Shown here: piece after piece, positions 46,192 through 53,863 of the stretch | Layout: every line of letters starts with the position of its first letter | Position numbering within the stretch: the first letter of the stretch is position 1 | NCBI RefSeq assembly: GCF_013391475.1 | Contig: NZ_JACBAZ010000009.1 | Span: 1 to 64,000, forward strand | DNA length: 64,000 nt | From: Oceaniferula marina | Lineage (GTDB): Bacteria > Verrucomicrobiota > Verrucomicrobiia > Verrucomicrobiales > Akkermansiaceae | Direction of reading: 5' to 3' | Position numbers and translations under genes: made by a program | The notes under the pieces: model-generated | The model's input: the letters and a program-made list of their open reading frames with translations, nothing else | Databases searched by the model: none | What the model was told of the DNA's origin: nothing

Positions 46192-46309
46192 TTATTACCG
46201 CTCGGGAATACTATCGCTTAAACACGATTAATTCAACACTTTATTACCGTTCGGGAATAAAGTGACCCTCTGAGGTCATATCACAAAAATTATTACCGCT
46301 CGGTAATAA
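46192..46309. promoter_or_regulatory. Three HipB-type operator palindromes
   Basis: The palindromes are TTATTACCGCTCGGGAATA (46192-46210), TTTATTACCG-TT-CGGGAATAAA with one non-matching pair (46240-46261) and TTATTACCG-CT-CGGTAATAA, perfect (46290-46309). Their centres are about 49 bp apart. They precede hipB and none recurs elsewhere that I noticed. They are the expected binding sites of the HipB repressor. Confidence 0.75.
46208..46236 (-). promoter_or_regulatory. Probable hipBA promoter
   Basis: On the minus strand TTGAAT (46236-46231) and TAGTAT (46213-46208) are separated by exactly 17 bp. The -10 overlaps the first HipB operator (46192-46210), and the second operator lies just upstream of the -35, which fits HipB repression. 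Confidence 0.6.
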
Positions 46310-46475
46310 ATATTCTGTTAACCCGATTTTAACCCTGCCACGATAGAATGATCCATGAGGTGAACATGGCAAAGACATACGAGCACCGGAGAATTTCACT
46401 AGCTGGCTACGTGCCACCTGCACTGCTATGGACACACACATGAGCGGGCAGATGGCACTCGGGCGAAGCGAAGGC

Positions 46476-46541
46476 AATCCGTTCACCCGCTCCAGCTTTT
46501 ATAAAGCCCGGATAACTTCATAATGTTGTCCGGGCTTTTTG
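46476..46541 (+). repeat. Right direct repeat of the island
   Basis: A copy of the tRNA-Gly 3' end and terminator matching 44111-44176. The 5' part of the tRNA is missing, so it is not a functional tRNA. The hairpin at 46503-46540 can also end transcription from the SGNH gene on the opposite strand. Confidence 0.9.
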
Positions 46542-46555
46542 GGTCTACATCAAAC

Positions 46556-47374
46556 CTACTTATCACCTGCAGCGCTCAATCGAACCGAAGCTGCCGCCTG
46601 CTTCAACGCCTTCGCCTTGGGAACCTTGGATTGCGTCTGTTTGACTTCTTGGTCATAAAAAGCACTATAAAACACACAGGCGCCTAGAAAGTTGCCAGCG
46701 GCGGCCGGATGGCTCCCATCCTTGGCATACAAACCAACGTCATCCCCCGCCTTCCGCACCCGGGACCAGACCTCCCCGACCGGAACCACCCACACGCCTC
46801 CACCGGCTTTGGCAGCCTGCCGATAGCCATGCTGCAATCGTTGCTGCATCGCCTGATAGCTATCACTGGGAAACATCTTGGCATTGGCCTTATCACCATC
46901 CTTCCGCCCCCATGTCAAAAACAGGACCGGAATCGCATCCGCATCACGGATCGCTTTCACCAGAGACTTTACAGCCGGGTCCATCAGCTTTTTCCTCTGC
47001 TGTTCTTCGAAAGAAGGGATTTGGCTCTGCTCCTGTAGCACCACCACATCCCAGTTCCCCTTGCCAATCCGGCCCAAGGTCTCTTCTGATTTGGCATGTC
47101 TTTTCATCGTCCAGCCACCTTTGGTCACTTGACTCACCTCCACATTCCGACCCTCAGCTTCGGCAATTTTTGCAAACTGCTTGGGAATTTTAAAACTGTA
47201 ACTGTTTCCGACAAACAAAACCCGGAATGGCTTTGCTTTTTTAACCCGATCCACCAGAGCCTGGTGTAAAACCCGCCCCTCGGCATCGGGAGTGTTAACC
47301 GCCTGCCCCTTCGCTGTCAGCGTCACGGTCACCAACGCCAGCATGCCTATGCATAGTCTCGCCCTCATCATCAT
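46556..47374 (-). CDS. Secreted SGNH-type hydrolase (DUF4886-like)
   Basis: A product of 272 residues beginning with MMMRARLCIG, a basic start followed by a signal peptide (ALVTVTLTAKGQA). The nucleophile motif FVGNSYSF is near 52-59, a mid-domain VVVLQEQSQIPSF follows, and DGSHPAAAGN near the C-terminus gives the Asp-His pair. It resembles SGNH/GDSL hydrolases that deacylate sugars or lipids. A longer frame to 47467 overlaps further into the YihY-like gene; the start at 47374 still overlaps it by about 80 bases, so one of the two borders may differ. Confidence 0.78.
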   Translation of the reverse strand: MMMRARLCIGMLALVTVTLTAKGQAVNTPDAEGRVLHQALVDRVKKAKPFRVLFVGNSYSFKIPKQFAKIAEAEGRNVEVSQVTKGGWTMKRHAKSEETLGRIGKGNWDVVVLQEQSQIPSFEEQQRKKLMDPAVKSLVKAIRDADAIPVLFLTWGRKDGDKANAKMFPSDSYQAMQQRLQHGYRQAAKAGGGVWVVPVGEVWSRVRKAGDDVGLYAKDGSHPAAAGNFLGACVFYSAFYDQEVKQTQSKVPKAKALKQAAASVRLSAAGDK

Positions 47375-48329
47375 CCATGGCTTGTTTTTCTGATTCAACA
47401 TATGATTTTTCATTACGTGTATTCTGGTCCGCTTCTGGCAACAAACCCTCAGGATCGTCTTCTTCATCCGGTGACTCCTTCGCCCTGCGCTTCATCGCCA
47501 ACTCCGCAGCCAGTTCCGCACCATACAAAAACACCTGCATCGCAAAATAAATCCAGAATAACACCAACACCAGAGTCACGGCACTACCGTAAAAACTCCC
47601 GAAATCCGAATGCTTCAAAAACTTGGCCAGACCGATTTTTAATCCGACCAGCATCATCGCACTCACCGCCCCTCCGATCACCGCCTCCCTGAACTTCGGT
47701 GGACGCGCTGGCAACCAGCGCATGGCCACCGCCGAGAGCAGGGTCATCGCACAAAATGAAAACAAGGGAGAAATATACGTCGCCAACTTGATCATCCAGG
47801 AGGCATCAAACACCTCGTCCACAAGCACCCCCATCAGGGTCTCAAAGATCACCGCACTGGCGATAAACACACCGAGAGCGCACAGCATCAGCGCCGAGGC
47901 CAGACGACCAATCAATCCCGCCAGCGCCGCCTTTCTTCCCTTTTTTCTGGGAGAGCCAAACACCTTACCCAACGATTTCCGCAACTCGGCAATCACCTTG
48001 GTGGCTGAAAAAAATAAAAAGAACATCCCGATCACCGGAGAAAAACCCGACCCCGCCCACTGCACATCCGACCGTAAAATCTGGGCAAAGTAATTGGCCA
48101 CCGTCGAGCCCGCCACGTGATGGGCCTCCGATAACAAAATCTGGGTTGCCACCTTTTCATCGACAAAAAATGAGGCAATAAAAATCCCAACCAGAAGAAT
48201 GGGAACCAGCGAAATCAAGGAATAAAAAGCCAGAGCTGCAGCTTCATCCGCGTGTTTATGTCGCCACCACATCTTGGCCGCCTGCAACAGGTGCCCACAC
48301 CAAAGACCAATTTTCGACCACACGTTCAT
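47295..48329 (-). CDS. YihY/BrkB family membrane protein
   Basis: An integral membrane protein of 344 residues with the YihY pattern: six hydrophobic helices between about 30 and 285, including LAFYSLISLVPILLVGIFIASFF and the conserved long loop VGSPRKKGRKAALAG. A charged C-terminal tail (about 286-344) is polar and acidic, and its DNA overlaps the start of the SGNH gene. The family was once thought to be RNase BN; the cellular role is not known. Confidence 0.9.
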   Translation of the reverse strand: MNVWSKIGLWCGHLLQAAKMWWRHKHADEAAALAFYSLISLVPILLVGIFIASFFVDEKVATQILLSEAHHVAGSTVANYFAQILRSDVQWAGSGFSPVIGMFFLFFSATKVIAELRKSLGKVFGSPRKKGRKAALAGLIGRLASALMLCALGVFIASAVIFETLMGVLVDEVFDASWMIKLATYISPLFSFCAMTLLSAVAMRWLPARPPKFREAVIGGAVSAMMLVGLKIGLAKFLKHSDFGSFYGSAVTLVLVLFWIYFAMQVFLYGAELAAELAMKRRAKESPDEEDDPEGLLPEADQNTRNEKSYVESEKQAMDDDEGETMHRHAGVGDRDADSEGAGG

Positions 48330-48614
48330 CCTAACTGTCGTTTCACCCTACAACCAAAAAACCACGATGGCGAGATCATTCCGAAAAGCGCAGCCTTCAA
48401 GCACAAACGCAGCCTTCAAGCACAAAAACACCACAACCTGCGGTACTGACAGGATTCACATGATTGAAGAGGATTGACAGGATTTTTTTAGAAGGTAGCG
48501 ATAGATTTTGAGCAAACCACGATCATTTAAAATGAAAATCCTGACAATCCTGTCAGCGCCGCAGGCATCATCGAGAGAATCCACCTCATCCACCTAATGT
48601 AGGAGCCTGACAGC
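48330..48614. other. Interval holding the repeat element
   Basis: Between the YihY-like and DUF1287 genes. A duplicated GCAGCCTTCAAGCACAAA at about 48391-48425 and the 129-bp element at 48437-48565 are the only structures seen. Confidence 0.6.
48437..48565. repeat. 129-bp MITE-like element, copy 2
   Basis: The left end CCTGCGGTACTGACAGGATT (48437-48456) and the right end AATCCTGTCAGCGCCGCAGG (48546-48565) are inverse repeats with two mismatches. The interior aligns with the reverse complement of copy 1 (1332-1461) over its full length with point differences. No coding frame. Confidence 0.85.
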
Positions 48615-49250
48615 CTACTCGGCAGGCGCAGCAGGCAATCGGAAATGCCCGGTGATCGGGAACTCAAACAACAAGGACTCTTCTTTCACCCCGGCTCCAA
48701 TATTATGAATGATCAGTGGCGTGCCATCCTCCGCTCTTCGGTCGCTCACAACCATCATATGGGGCAACTTACCAGCAACCGTGCAGGTAACCAAATCCCC
48801 CGGCAAATAATCCTCCTTGTTTTTAGAAACCTTCACTGACCAACCACAACGATCAAAATAGGTTTTTAAGTTCGGCACCCGTCGGTGGTCAATGCTCCGA
48901 TCCGTCCTCTTCAGCCCCCAATGGTTCGGGTACTTGGAGAAATGCGCCCGCATATCCAGATGCACCAACTTCTGCAGATCCATCTTTCTGGCACGCCGCA
49001 TTGCCCGAATCACCACATCCGTACACACCCCCGTAGCCAATGGCACATCTCCATTGGGATAAGATAAACTCACATAGGCACCGTTGTATCCCGTTGTCTT
49101 CCCCACCTGCCAGCGCGCCGCTTCCACAAGATCCACGCCACCGGAAACAGGCGCCCGTTTTTCCTCCGCATCATTCTCCCCCATGACAACAGGCCATAAC
49201 AAACCCATCATCAGCCCCAACACCAAACATTGATACCCTTTTTTCTTCAT
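48615..49250 (-). CDS. Exported DUF1287 protein, peptidase-like fold
   Basis: A protein of 211 residues with a signal peptide (about 1-24). The body matches DUF1287: TGVCTDVVIRAMRRA with the conserved Cys near 71, DHRRVPNLKTYFDR, GDLVTCTVAGKLPHMMVVSD with the conserved His, and IIHNIGAGV. These features recall NlpC/P60-like cysteine proteases, so it may act on peptides of the cell wall. The exact reaction is not known. Confidence 0.87.
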   Translation of the reverse strand: MKKKGYQCLVLGLMMGLLWPVVMGENDAEEKRAPVSGGVDLVEAARWQVGKTTGYNGAYVSLSYPNGDVPLATGVCTDVVIRAMRRARKMDLQKLVHLDMRAHFSKYPNHWGLKRTDRSIDHRRVPNLKTYFDRCGWSVKVSKNKEDYLPGDLVTCTVAGKLPHMMVVSDRRAEDGTPLIIHNIGAGVKEESLLFEFPITGHFRLPAAPAE

Positions 49251-49294
49251 CCTCCTCCACCCTACCCGAAACCCCCACTTCGAAACAAGCCGGA

Positions 49295-50728
49295 TTATAG
49301 CAATCGTGACGCCAAGCGTCCTAACACACGAAGAGCCTCCTCCAAACGCTCATCCAATGGGTGACCACAATTGATTCTCACCGCATGCCCGTAGCGACTC
49401 GTCGCAGAGCAGAGAGAGCCAGGGACAATAGAAATGTTCTTTTGCAGCGCCTCCACCGCTAACTTGTCCGTATCCACACTCGTTGGAAGCTCGGCCCACA
49501 ACAAATATCCACCACTGGGAGCAGTTATTCTGGTTCCATCAGGGAACTGCTCAAACACAGCCTGACGGATCTGTTGAAGCTGATTCTGATAGAGTGTACG
49601 AACCCGCCTCAAATGCCGGTCATAGCCACCCATCTTCAGAAACTCCGCTGCTATCATCTCCGACAAGGTGCAGGTCGCCTGCACCTTGCCGGTTTTCAAG
49701 GCCTTGACCTGATCATAATATTTCCCTGGAATAATCCACCCAACCCGCAAACCTGGTGACAAGGACTTGGAAAAACTCGAGCACTGGATCACCCCTCCCT
49801 CACGATCGTATGCCTTGAGAGAAACCGGTCGTTCTTCACCAAAATGCAACTCGGCATTAATGTCATCCTCGATCAAGGCCACGCCTGCTTCAGCGCACAT
49901 CTTAACCAATGCCTTTTTATTGGCATCCGGCATCACACTCCCCATCGGATTGTGGTAATTCGGTTGCACCAGACAAGCCTTCACATCGTGCGTCCGCAAC
50001 GATTCCGCAACAGCTTCGATATCCACCCCGGTTTCAGCGTGCATCGGGACCTCGATCGCCTGCAGCCCCTGCTCCCTGATCATCGCTAACAAACCGAAAT
50101 ACGTCGGAGTCTCCACCATCACCACATCCCCGCACCGCGTAGTCGCCTTCAAGGCCAGTTCCAGAGCCTCGACCGCACCCACCGTGGTGATAATCTCGGA
50201 AGGGGCCACATCCACACCCGCGGTCAAACAACGCTTCGAAATTTGCACCCTCACATCCATACGTCCCGGTGCCACCGTATATCCATACGCAGCCGCTCCA
50301 TGCTTCCTAGCCAATGCTTGCCCAATGGAACTCAAGCGCGCATTTGGACAAGCGAGATCCCCGGGCGTCGCAGCCCCAAAAGGAACGACCTCCGGCCGAT
50401 GAACGGCATTCACCATCGCTTCAAAAATAGAAACACTTGAGACATCCACCGGGCGATTCTCATGCTCTTGCAATTCGGGGATTCGGTCCCAAGCGTCGAG
50501 ACGGGCTTTGACATAGTATCCGGACCGCGAACGGCCTTCGATGCAGCCCCTATCTTCCAGCAAAGCGTAGGCTTCCATCACCGTCGAAATGCTGACCCGG
50601 TGGTCCTTACTCATCTGGCGAACCGATGGAATTTTCTCTCCGGCACGAAAGGTTCCCGAATCAATCAAATGCTCAAGATTGTCCGCCATTTGGCGATACA
50701 TGGGTATACTGGAATCAGATGTGATCAT
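49295..50728 (-). CDS. MocR-type regulator: GntR HTH plus aminotransferase domain
   Basis: A transcription factor of 477 residues. An N-terminal GntR winged helix-turn-helix (IPSVRQMSKDHRVSISTVME, about 38-57) is fused to a fold-type I aminotransferase domain. The PLP-binding Lys is in SSFSKSLSPGLRVGW near 323, and DDINAELHF supplies the conserved Asp region. MocR regulators sense pyridoxal phosphate or amino acid derivatives. A perfect inverted repeat upstream at 50795-50823 is the likely own operator, and a small divergent frame lies beyond it. Confidence 0.92.
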   Translation of the reverse strand: MITSDSSIPMYRQMADNLEHLIDSGTFRAGEKIPSVRQMSKDHRVSISTVMEAYALLEDRGCIEGRSRSGYYVKARLDAWDRIPELQEHENRPVDVSSVSIFEAMVNAVHRPEVVPFGAATPGDLACPNARLSSIGQALARKHGAAAYGYTVAPGRMDVRVQISKRCLTAGVDVAPSEIITTVGAVEALELALKATTRCGDVVMVETPTYFGLLAMIREQGLQAIEVPMHAETGVDIEAVAESLRTHDVKACLVQPNYHNPMGSVMPDANKKALVKMCAEAGVALIEDDINAELHFGEERPVSLKAYDREGGVIQCSSFSKSLSPGLRVGWIIPGKYYDQVKALKTGKVQATCTLSEMIAAEFLKMGGYDRHLRRVRTLYQNQLQQIRQAVFEQFPDGTRITAPSGGYLLWAELPTSVDTDKLAVEALQKNISIVPGSLCSATSRYGHAVRINCGHPLDERLEEALRVLGRLASRLL

Positions 50729-50769
50729 GGCTTCAACTACAGGCTATACTCTCCTTCCTTACCCGCACA

Positions 50770-50853
50770 GGTACAGATCTGACAGGAGAAAACCAGTACA
50801 GATAAAAATAAACGATCTGTACTACATAACAATCTGTTTTTCTGTATCTGTTC
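50770..50853. promoter_or_regulatory. MocR operator candidate with repeated ATCTGT motifs
   Basis: AGTACAGAT (50795-50803) and its complement ATCTGTACT (50815-50823) form a perfect 9-bp inverted repeat with an 11-nt spacer. Further half-sites GTACAGATCTG at about 50771, AATCTGTT at about 50831 and ATCTGTTCTG at about 50845 flank it. It lies upstream of the MocR gene. Confidence 0.6.
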
Positions 50854-50883
50854 TGATTCTTAAATCGGTGCCATATTCACCAC

Positions 50884-51078
50884 ATGAACAAAGACATCAT
50901 CACGGCACCAGCATATCCACCGGGCAGCCACCAAAAAAACCGGCGTAGCCAGCACCCGATCAGGGATCTGTTTCACGCTCTGGGGCAGGCACTGCACACA
51001 CCACAAGGCTGTGAAATTGCCGCATTGAGAGCCATTGGGAAAAAAGTCCCAAGTTGCCCGCTTAAGACTGGAAAATAA
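50884..51078 (+). CDS. Small unrecognised ORF divergent from the MocR gene
   Basis: A 64-residue frame starts at the ATG at 50884 just beyond the candidate MocR operator and ends 17 bases inside the CBM9-like gene's 3' end, tail to tail. It is basic (HQKNRRSQHPIRDLFHAL and PSCPLKTGK) and has no signal peptide or membrane helix. MocR regulators often control the divergent gene, which makes it worth listing, but its coding status is not supported by a domain or ribosome site. The rest of the interval 50729-51061 holds no other gene. Confidence 0.35.
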   Translation: MNKDIITAPAYPPGSHQKNRRSQHPIRDLFHALGQALHTPQGCEIAALRAIGKKVPSCPLKTGK

Positions 51079-51823
51079 CCTCCCCCCATAGCGCGGGCAC
51101 ATGCATGTTGACCTGCCACTGGGGACTCCACACCCAGTTGTCCTCCGGATGACTCTGCTCCTCGGGGTCAAGCCCCTGAGGCAAGTCGGTCCCATGTGGA
51201 GGCACCCGCACGTAGCGGCCATCCACCACTTCATGCTGCCACTGAACACGGGAAAAGTTCACCCGCCACACATCGCCCGGCTCAGGCGGGGTGCGTTTTT
51301 CGGAATGGTATTGCCGCAAGGCTTCCCAAGGAAAAGCAATTTCCAATGACCAGCCATCGTCTTCATCGCTCGGATCATTCAAGCGCCCCCTCACTCCAAC
51401 CTTTCGAATCAAGCCCGGCAAATTGCAGCCCCACACGGGCTCTCCACCTTCACTGTATGGCACGGGTAAACTCAGCTCCCAGATGGTGCCCAAGGCATTC
51501 ATTTCAAATTCGTAGTAGTTGCGCCCGTCACCGTCGGGGTCGATAAATACTTCGAAGTCGTTGTCGTGAAAAATCACCTCATTTTGCCGGGTAATGGTTC
51601 CCCAGACATGGGGTTCTTCCAACTCGGCTGCGACGTAAAAATACGTGTCATCCCAGGCCATTTTCACCCGGGTTTCAAATCTCGGCTTCAACCCCGGATC
51701 ACCGGTGATATCTACAAAGGCATCCGTCCAGGGAATCGAAGCCCATGCTGGATCGGATAGAAACCCATCCAATTTCAACGGCCCCTGAACCCGCTGACAC
51801 TGATATTGTTTCGGCGACTTCAT
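51062..51823 (-). CDS. CBM9-like carbohydrate-binding protein
   Basis: A soluble beta-sandwich protein of 253 residues resembling family 9 carbohydrate-binding modules without a fused catalytic domain. FETRVKMAWDDTYFYVAAEL, FHDNDFEVFIDPDGDGRNYYEF and WSLEIAFPWEAL are the typical strands, with the DPDGDG loop near 93 probably binding calcium. No signal peptide is seen, so it would be cytoplasmic unless exported otherwise. Its start codon overlaps the stop of the aldo/keto reductase gene (ATGA), so the two are coupled. Confidence 0.85.
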   Translation of the reverse strand: MKSPKQYQCQRVQGPLKLDGFLSDPAWASIPWTDAFVDITGDPGLKPRFETRVKMAWDDTYFYVAAELEEPHVWGTITRQNEVIFHDNDFEVFIDPDGDGRNYYEFEMNALGTIWELSLPVPYSEGGEPVWGCNLPGLIRKVGVRGRLNDPSDEDDGWSLEIAFPWEALRQYHSEKRTPPEPGDVWRVNFSRVQWQHEVVDGRYVRVPPHGTDLPQGLDPEEQSHPEDNWVWSPQWQVNMHVPALWGEVIFQS

Positions 51824-52854
51824 GCTCCTAGCAAGGTTCCCATCGGATAGAGTAGCTCAGCACTGACTTCATCAATTTTTTTCAGAACCTCGTCCGACAA
51901 CTCAAGATCCGCGGCTGCAAAAATCGGAGCCAATTGATCTTCATGGGAAACCCCGACAATAGTGGAGGCCACATAGTCATGCTGCTTACTCCATGCCGTA
52001 GCCAAGGTCACCACATCCATATCTGCCTCCTTGGCAATCTCAACCAAACGGGCCGTGGTTTCCAGACTCTTCGGATTCACAAACCGCTCTGCCATTCGAC
52101 GTTGGCGCGGAGCCCCATTTTTCAAATATGCACTGAACCGAGCACCCTCAGGTAACTGACCATCGTTGTACTTGCCACTCACCACCCCTCCTGCCAGTGG
52201 ACTGTATGGCAACAAACTCACTTGCTCACGCCGACACACCTCGGCCAATTCATCCTCGCAGCGACGATGAATCACCGAAAAATTATTCTGAATCGTATCG
52301 TAACGGGCAAAACCGGACACATCACTGGCCCACAAGGCCTTCATCAACCCGTAGCTGTCCTCGTTGCTGATCCCAATTGTCCTCACTTTTCCTTCCTGCA
52401 CCAGCTCGTCCAACACCTCCAGTGTATCTTCGGGGCGCATCCCGTGATCCGGCCAATGCACCTGATAGAGATCAATATAATCCGTCTGCAAACGACGCAA
52501 ACTCCCCTCCACGGCCTGTCGGATATGGACACGATCCAAAGCGGCCTTGCCACCCCTGACCGGGGGATTAAACCATCCGTGGGCAGCACCCGCCACCTTA
52601 CTCGCCAGGATGATACTATTGCGGTCCCTTCCTTTCATCCACTCTCCGAGCAAGCTCTCGGTTCTTCCAGCTTCCTCCACCGTCGGAGGTACCGGATACA
52701 CTTCCGCGGTATCAAAAAAATCAATCCCGGCATCGATCGACTGATCGAGAATCCGGAAGCTCATCTCCTTATCCGCCTGTTTACCAAAGGTCATGGTTCC
52801 CATACAAATCTCACTGACCACAATACCACTGGTGCCTAATCGGTTCTGCTTCAT
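51820..52854 (-). CDS. Aldo/keto reductase
   Basis: A TIM-barrel NADPH reductase of 344 residues. The catalytic tetrad is visible: Asp and Tyr in FDTAEVYP, Lys in LASKVAG and His in YQVHWPDHG. SNEDSYG and the C-terminal IVGVSHEDQL bind the cofactor. The ATG at 52854 gives the normal N-terminus (MKQNRLGTSGIVVSEI); a frame to 52893 adds 13 residues. It overlaps the CBM9-like gene and so may act on a sugar or its derivative. Substrate unknown. Confidence 0.93.
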   Translation of the reverse strand: MKQNRLGTSGIVVSEICMGTMTFGKQADKEMSFRILDQSIDAGIDFFDTAEVYPVPPTVEEAGRTESLLGEWMKGRDRNSIILASKVAGAAHGWFNPPVRGGKAALDRVHIRQAVEGSLRRLQTDYIDLYQVHWPDHGMRPEDTLEVLDELVQEGKVRTIGISNEDSYGLMKALWASDVSGFARYDTIQNNFSVIHRRCEDELAEVCRREQVSLLPYSPLAGGVVSGKYNDGQLPEGARFSAYLKNGAPRQRRMAERFVNPKSLETTARLVEIAKEADMDVVTLATAWSKQHDYVASTIVGVSHEDQLAPIFAAADLELSDEVLKKIDEVSAELLYPMGTLLGA

Positions 52855-52907
52855 GCCTCCATCATGCGCGATCGTCAGGACTTGGCAAGTCATCTCCTTC
52901 CTGATAC

Positions 52908-53699
52908 ATGCCTACGGTCATGGACATTCTCCCCAACCTCTTCACTCTGCTGATGCTCATCCTCCTGCAAGCGGTCCTTGGTTTTGACAACTTGCTCTAC
53001 ATTTCTCTGGAATCCAAACGTGCACCGGAAGACAAACAACGCATGGTCCGAATCTGGGGAATTGGCCTCGCCGTGGTCCTACGGATCTGCCTGCTGTTTA
53101 TCCTGATGAAAATGATGAGTTCCTTTCAGGCATCCTGGTTCAGCATCGATAGCCACGCCCTTCACGTCGACATGAATTTCACCGCCGCCATCACCCTCTT
53201 CGGCGGAGCGTTTATCGTCTATACCGCAGTCAAGGAAGTGGTTCACATGCTCACACTGGAGGAATCGCACGCCGAGAAAAAACAAAAGGCATCCGTAGCC
53301 AAAACCGTCTCTTTGATTGTCATGATGAATGTGATTTTCTCATTCGATTCCATCCTGAGTGCCATGGCGATCACCAAGGTGGCCTGGATCATGGTCACCG
53401 CGATCATCATCAGCGGTCTTCTCATGGTTCTGCTCGCCGACACCGTTTCTCGTTTCCTGCAAAAAAACAGACTCTATGAAGTCCTCGGGCTCTTTATCCT
53501 GTTCATCGTCGGCATCCTCCTGCTCTCCGAAGGCGGTCATATGGCTCACCTCAGTTTCTGGGGTCACCCGGTCGAACAAATGAGCAAAGGCACCTTCTAT
53601 TTTGTTATCGCCACCCTGGTCCTCGTCGATATCGTGCAAGGTCGCTATCAAAAGAAACTCCTCAAACAACGTGAGAAAAAACACGGAGCATTGGCATAG
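52908..53699 (+). CDS. TerC family membrane protein
   Basis: An integral membrane protein of 263 residues with about seven helices. The family's acidic motifs are present: VLGFDNLLYISLE near 24-36 and VIFSFDSILSAMAI near 143-156. TerC proteins are associated with metal (manganese) export or tellurite resistance. Starts at 52908 or the ATG at 52920. A hairpin at 53779-53800 follows the gene but has A, not T, after it. It lies divergent to the aldo/keto reductase gene. Confidence 0.92.
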   Translation: MPTVMDILPNLFTLLMLILLQAVLGFDNLLYISLESKRAPEDKQRMVRIWGIGLAVVLRICLLFILMKMMSSFQASWFSIDSHALHVDMNFTAAITLFGGAFIVYTAVKEVVHMLTLEESHAEKKQKASVAKTVSLIVMMNVIFSFDSILSAMAITKVAWIMVTAIIISGLLMVLLADTVSRFLQKNRLYEVLGLFILFIVGILLLSEGGHMAHLSFWGHPVEQMSKGTFYFVIATLVLVDIVQGRYQKKLLKQREKKHGALA

Positions 53700-53801
53700 T
53701 TATACCAATGTTGAGTTGGTGTTCATCACAAGCCTCGCAAAGGCCCAGGCAGCTGCATTCCGCTAAAACCGACCAACGCGGTGTGCCCTGCCGGGCACAC
53801 C

Positions 53802-53840
53802 AAAAAAAAAGCCGTCCACCCGGATCCGGGCAGACGGCTT
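53802..53840 (-). terminator. Rho-independent terminator of the aminotransferase gene
   Basis: On the minus strand AAGCCGTCTGCCCGG and CCGGGTGGACGGCTT form a stem with a T-tract of nine. It is 24 bases beyond the stop of the aminotransferase gene. Confidence 0.92.
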
Positions 53841-53863
53841 GAACATTTAATCTGTCGATCCGA

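Larger units (their letters stand above)
44130..46541. mobile_element. Small tRNA-Gly-borne island carrying hipBA
   Basis: About 2.4 kb between the tRNA-Gly gene and the right copy of its 3' end and terminator. Three copies of the 19-bp tRNA 3' end (44111-44129, 44304-44322, 46476-46494) suggest two successive insertions at the same site: a 193-bp unit without a gene, then a 2.2-kb unit with hipBA. No integrase or transposase gene is inside, so movement would need enzymes supplied from elsewhere, or an integrase has been lost. Confidence 0.7.

Noticed and set aside
44291-46494. Direct repeats as a CRISPR-like array
   Set aside because: Only two to three copies, irregular spacing, and they match the tRNA 3' end; no cas genes are present.
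50860-51249. 129-codon minus-strand frame overlapping the CBM9-like gene
   Set aside because: It overlaps the better supported CBM9-like gene in another frame and has no domain.
53779-53800. GGTGTGCCC...GGGCACACC hairpin after terC as a terminator
   Set aside because: It is followed by A, not T, on the plus strand; the strong terminator here belongs to the opposite strand.
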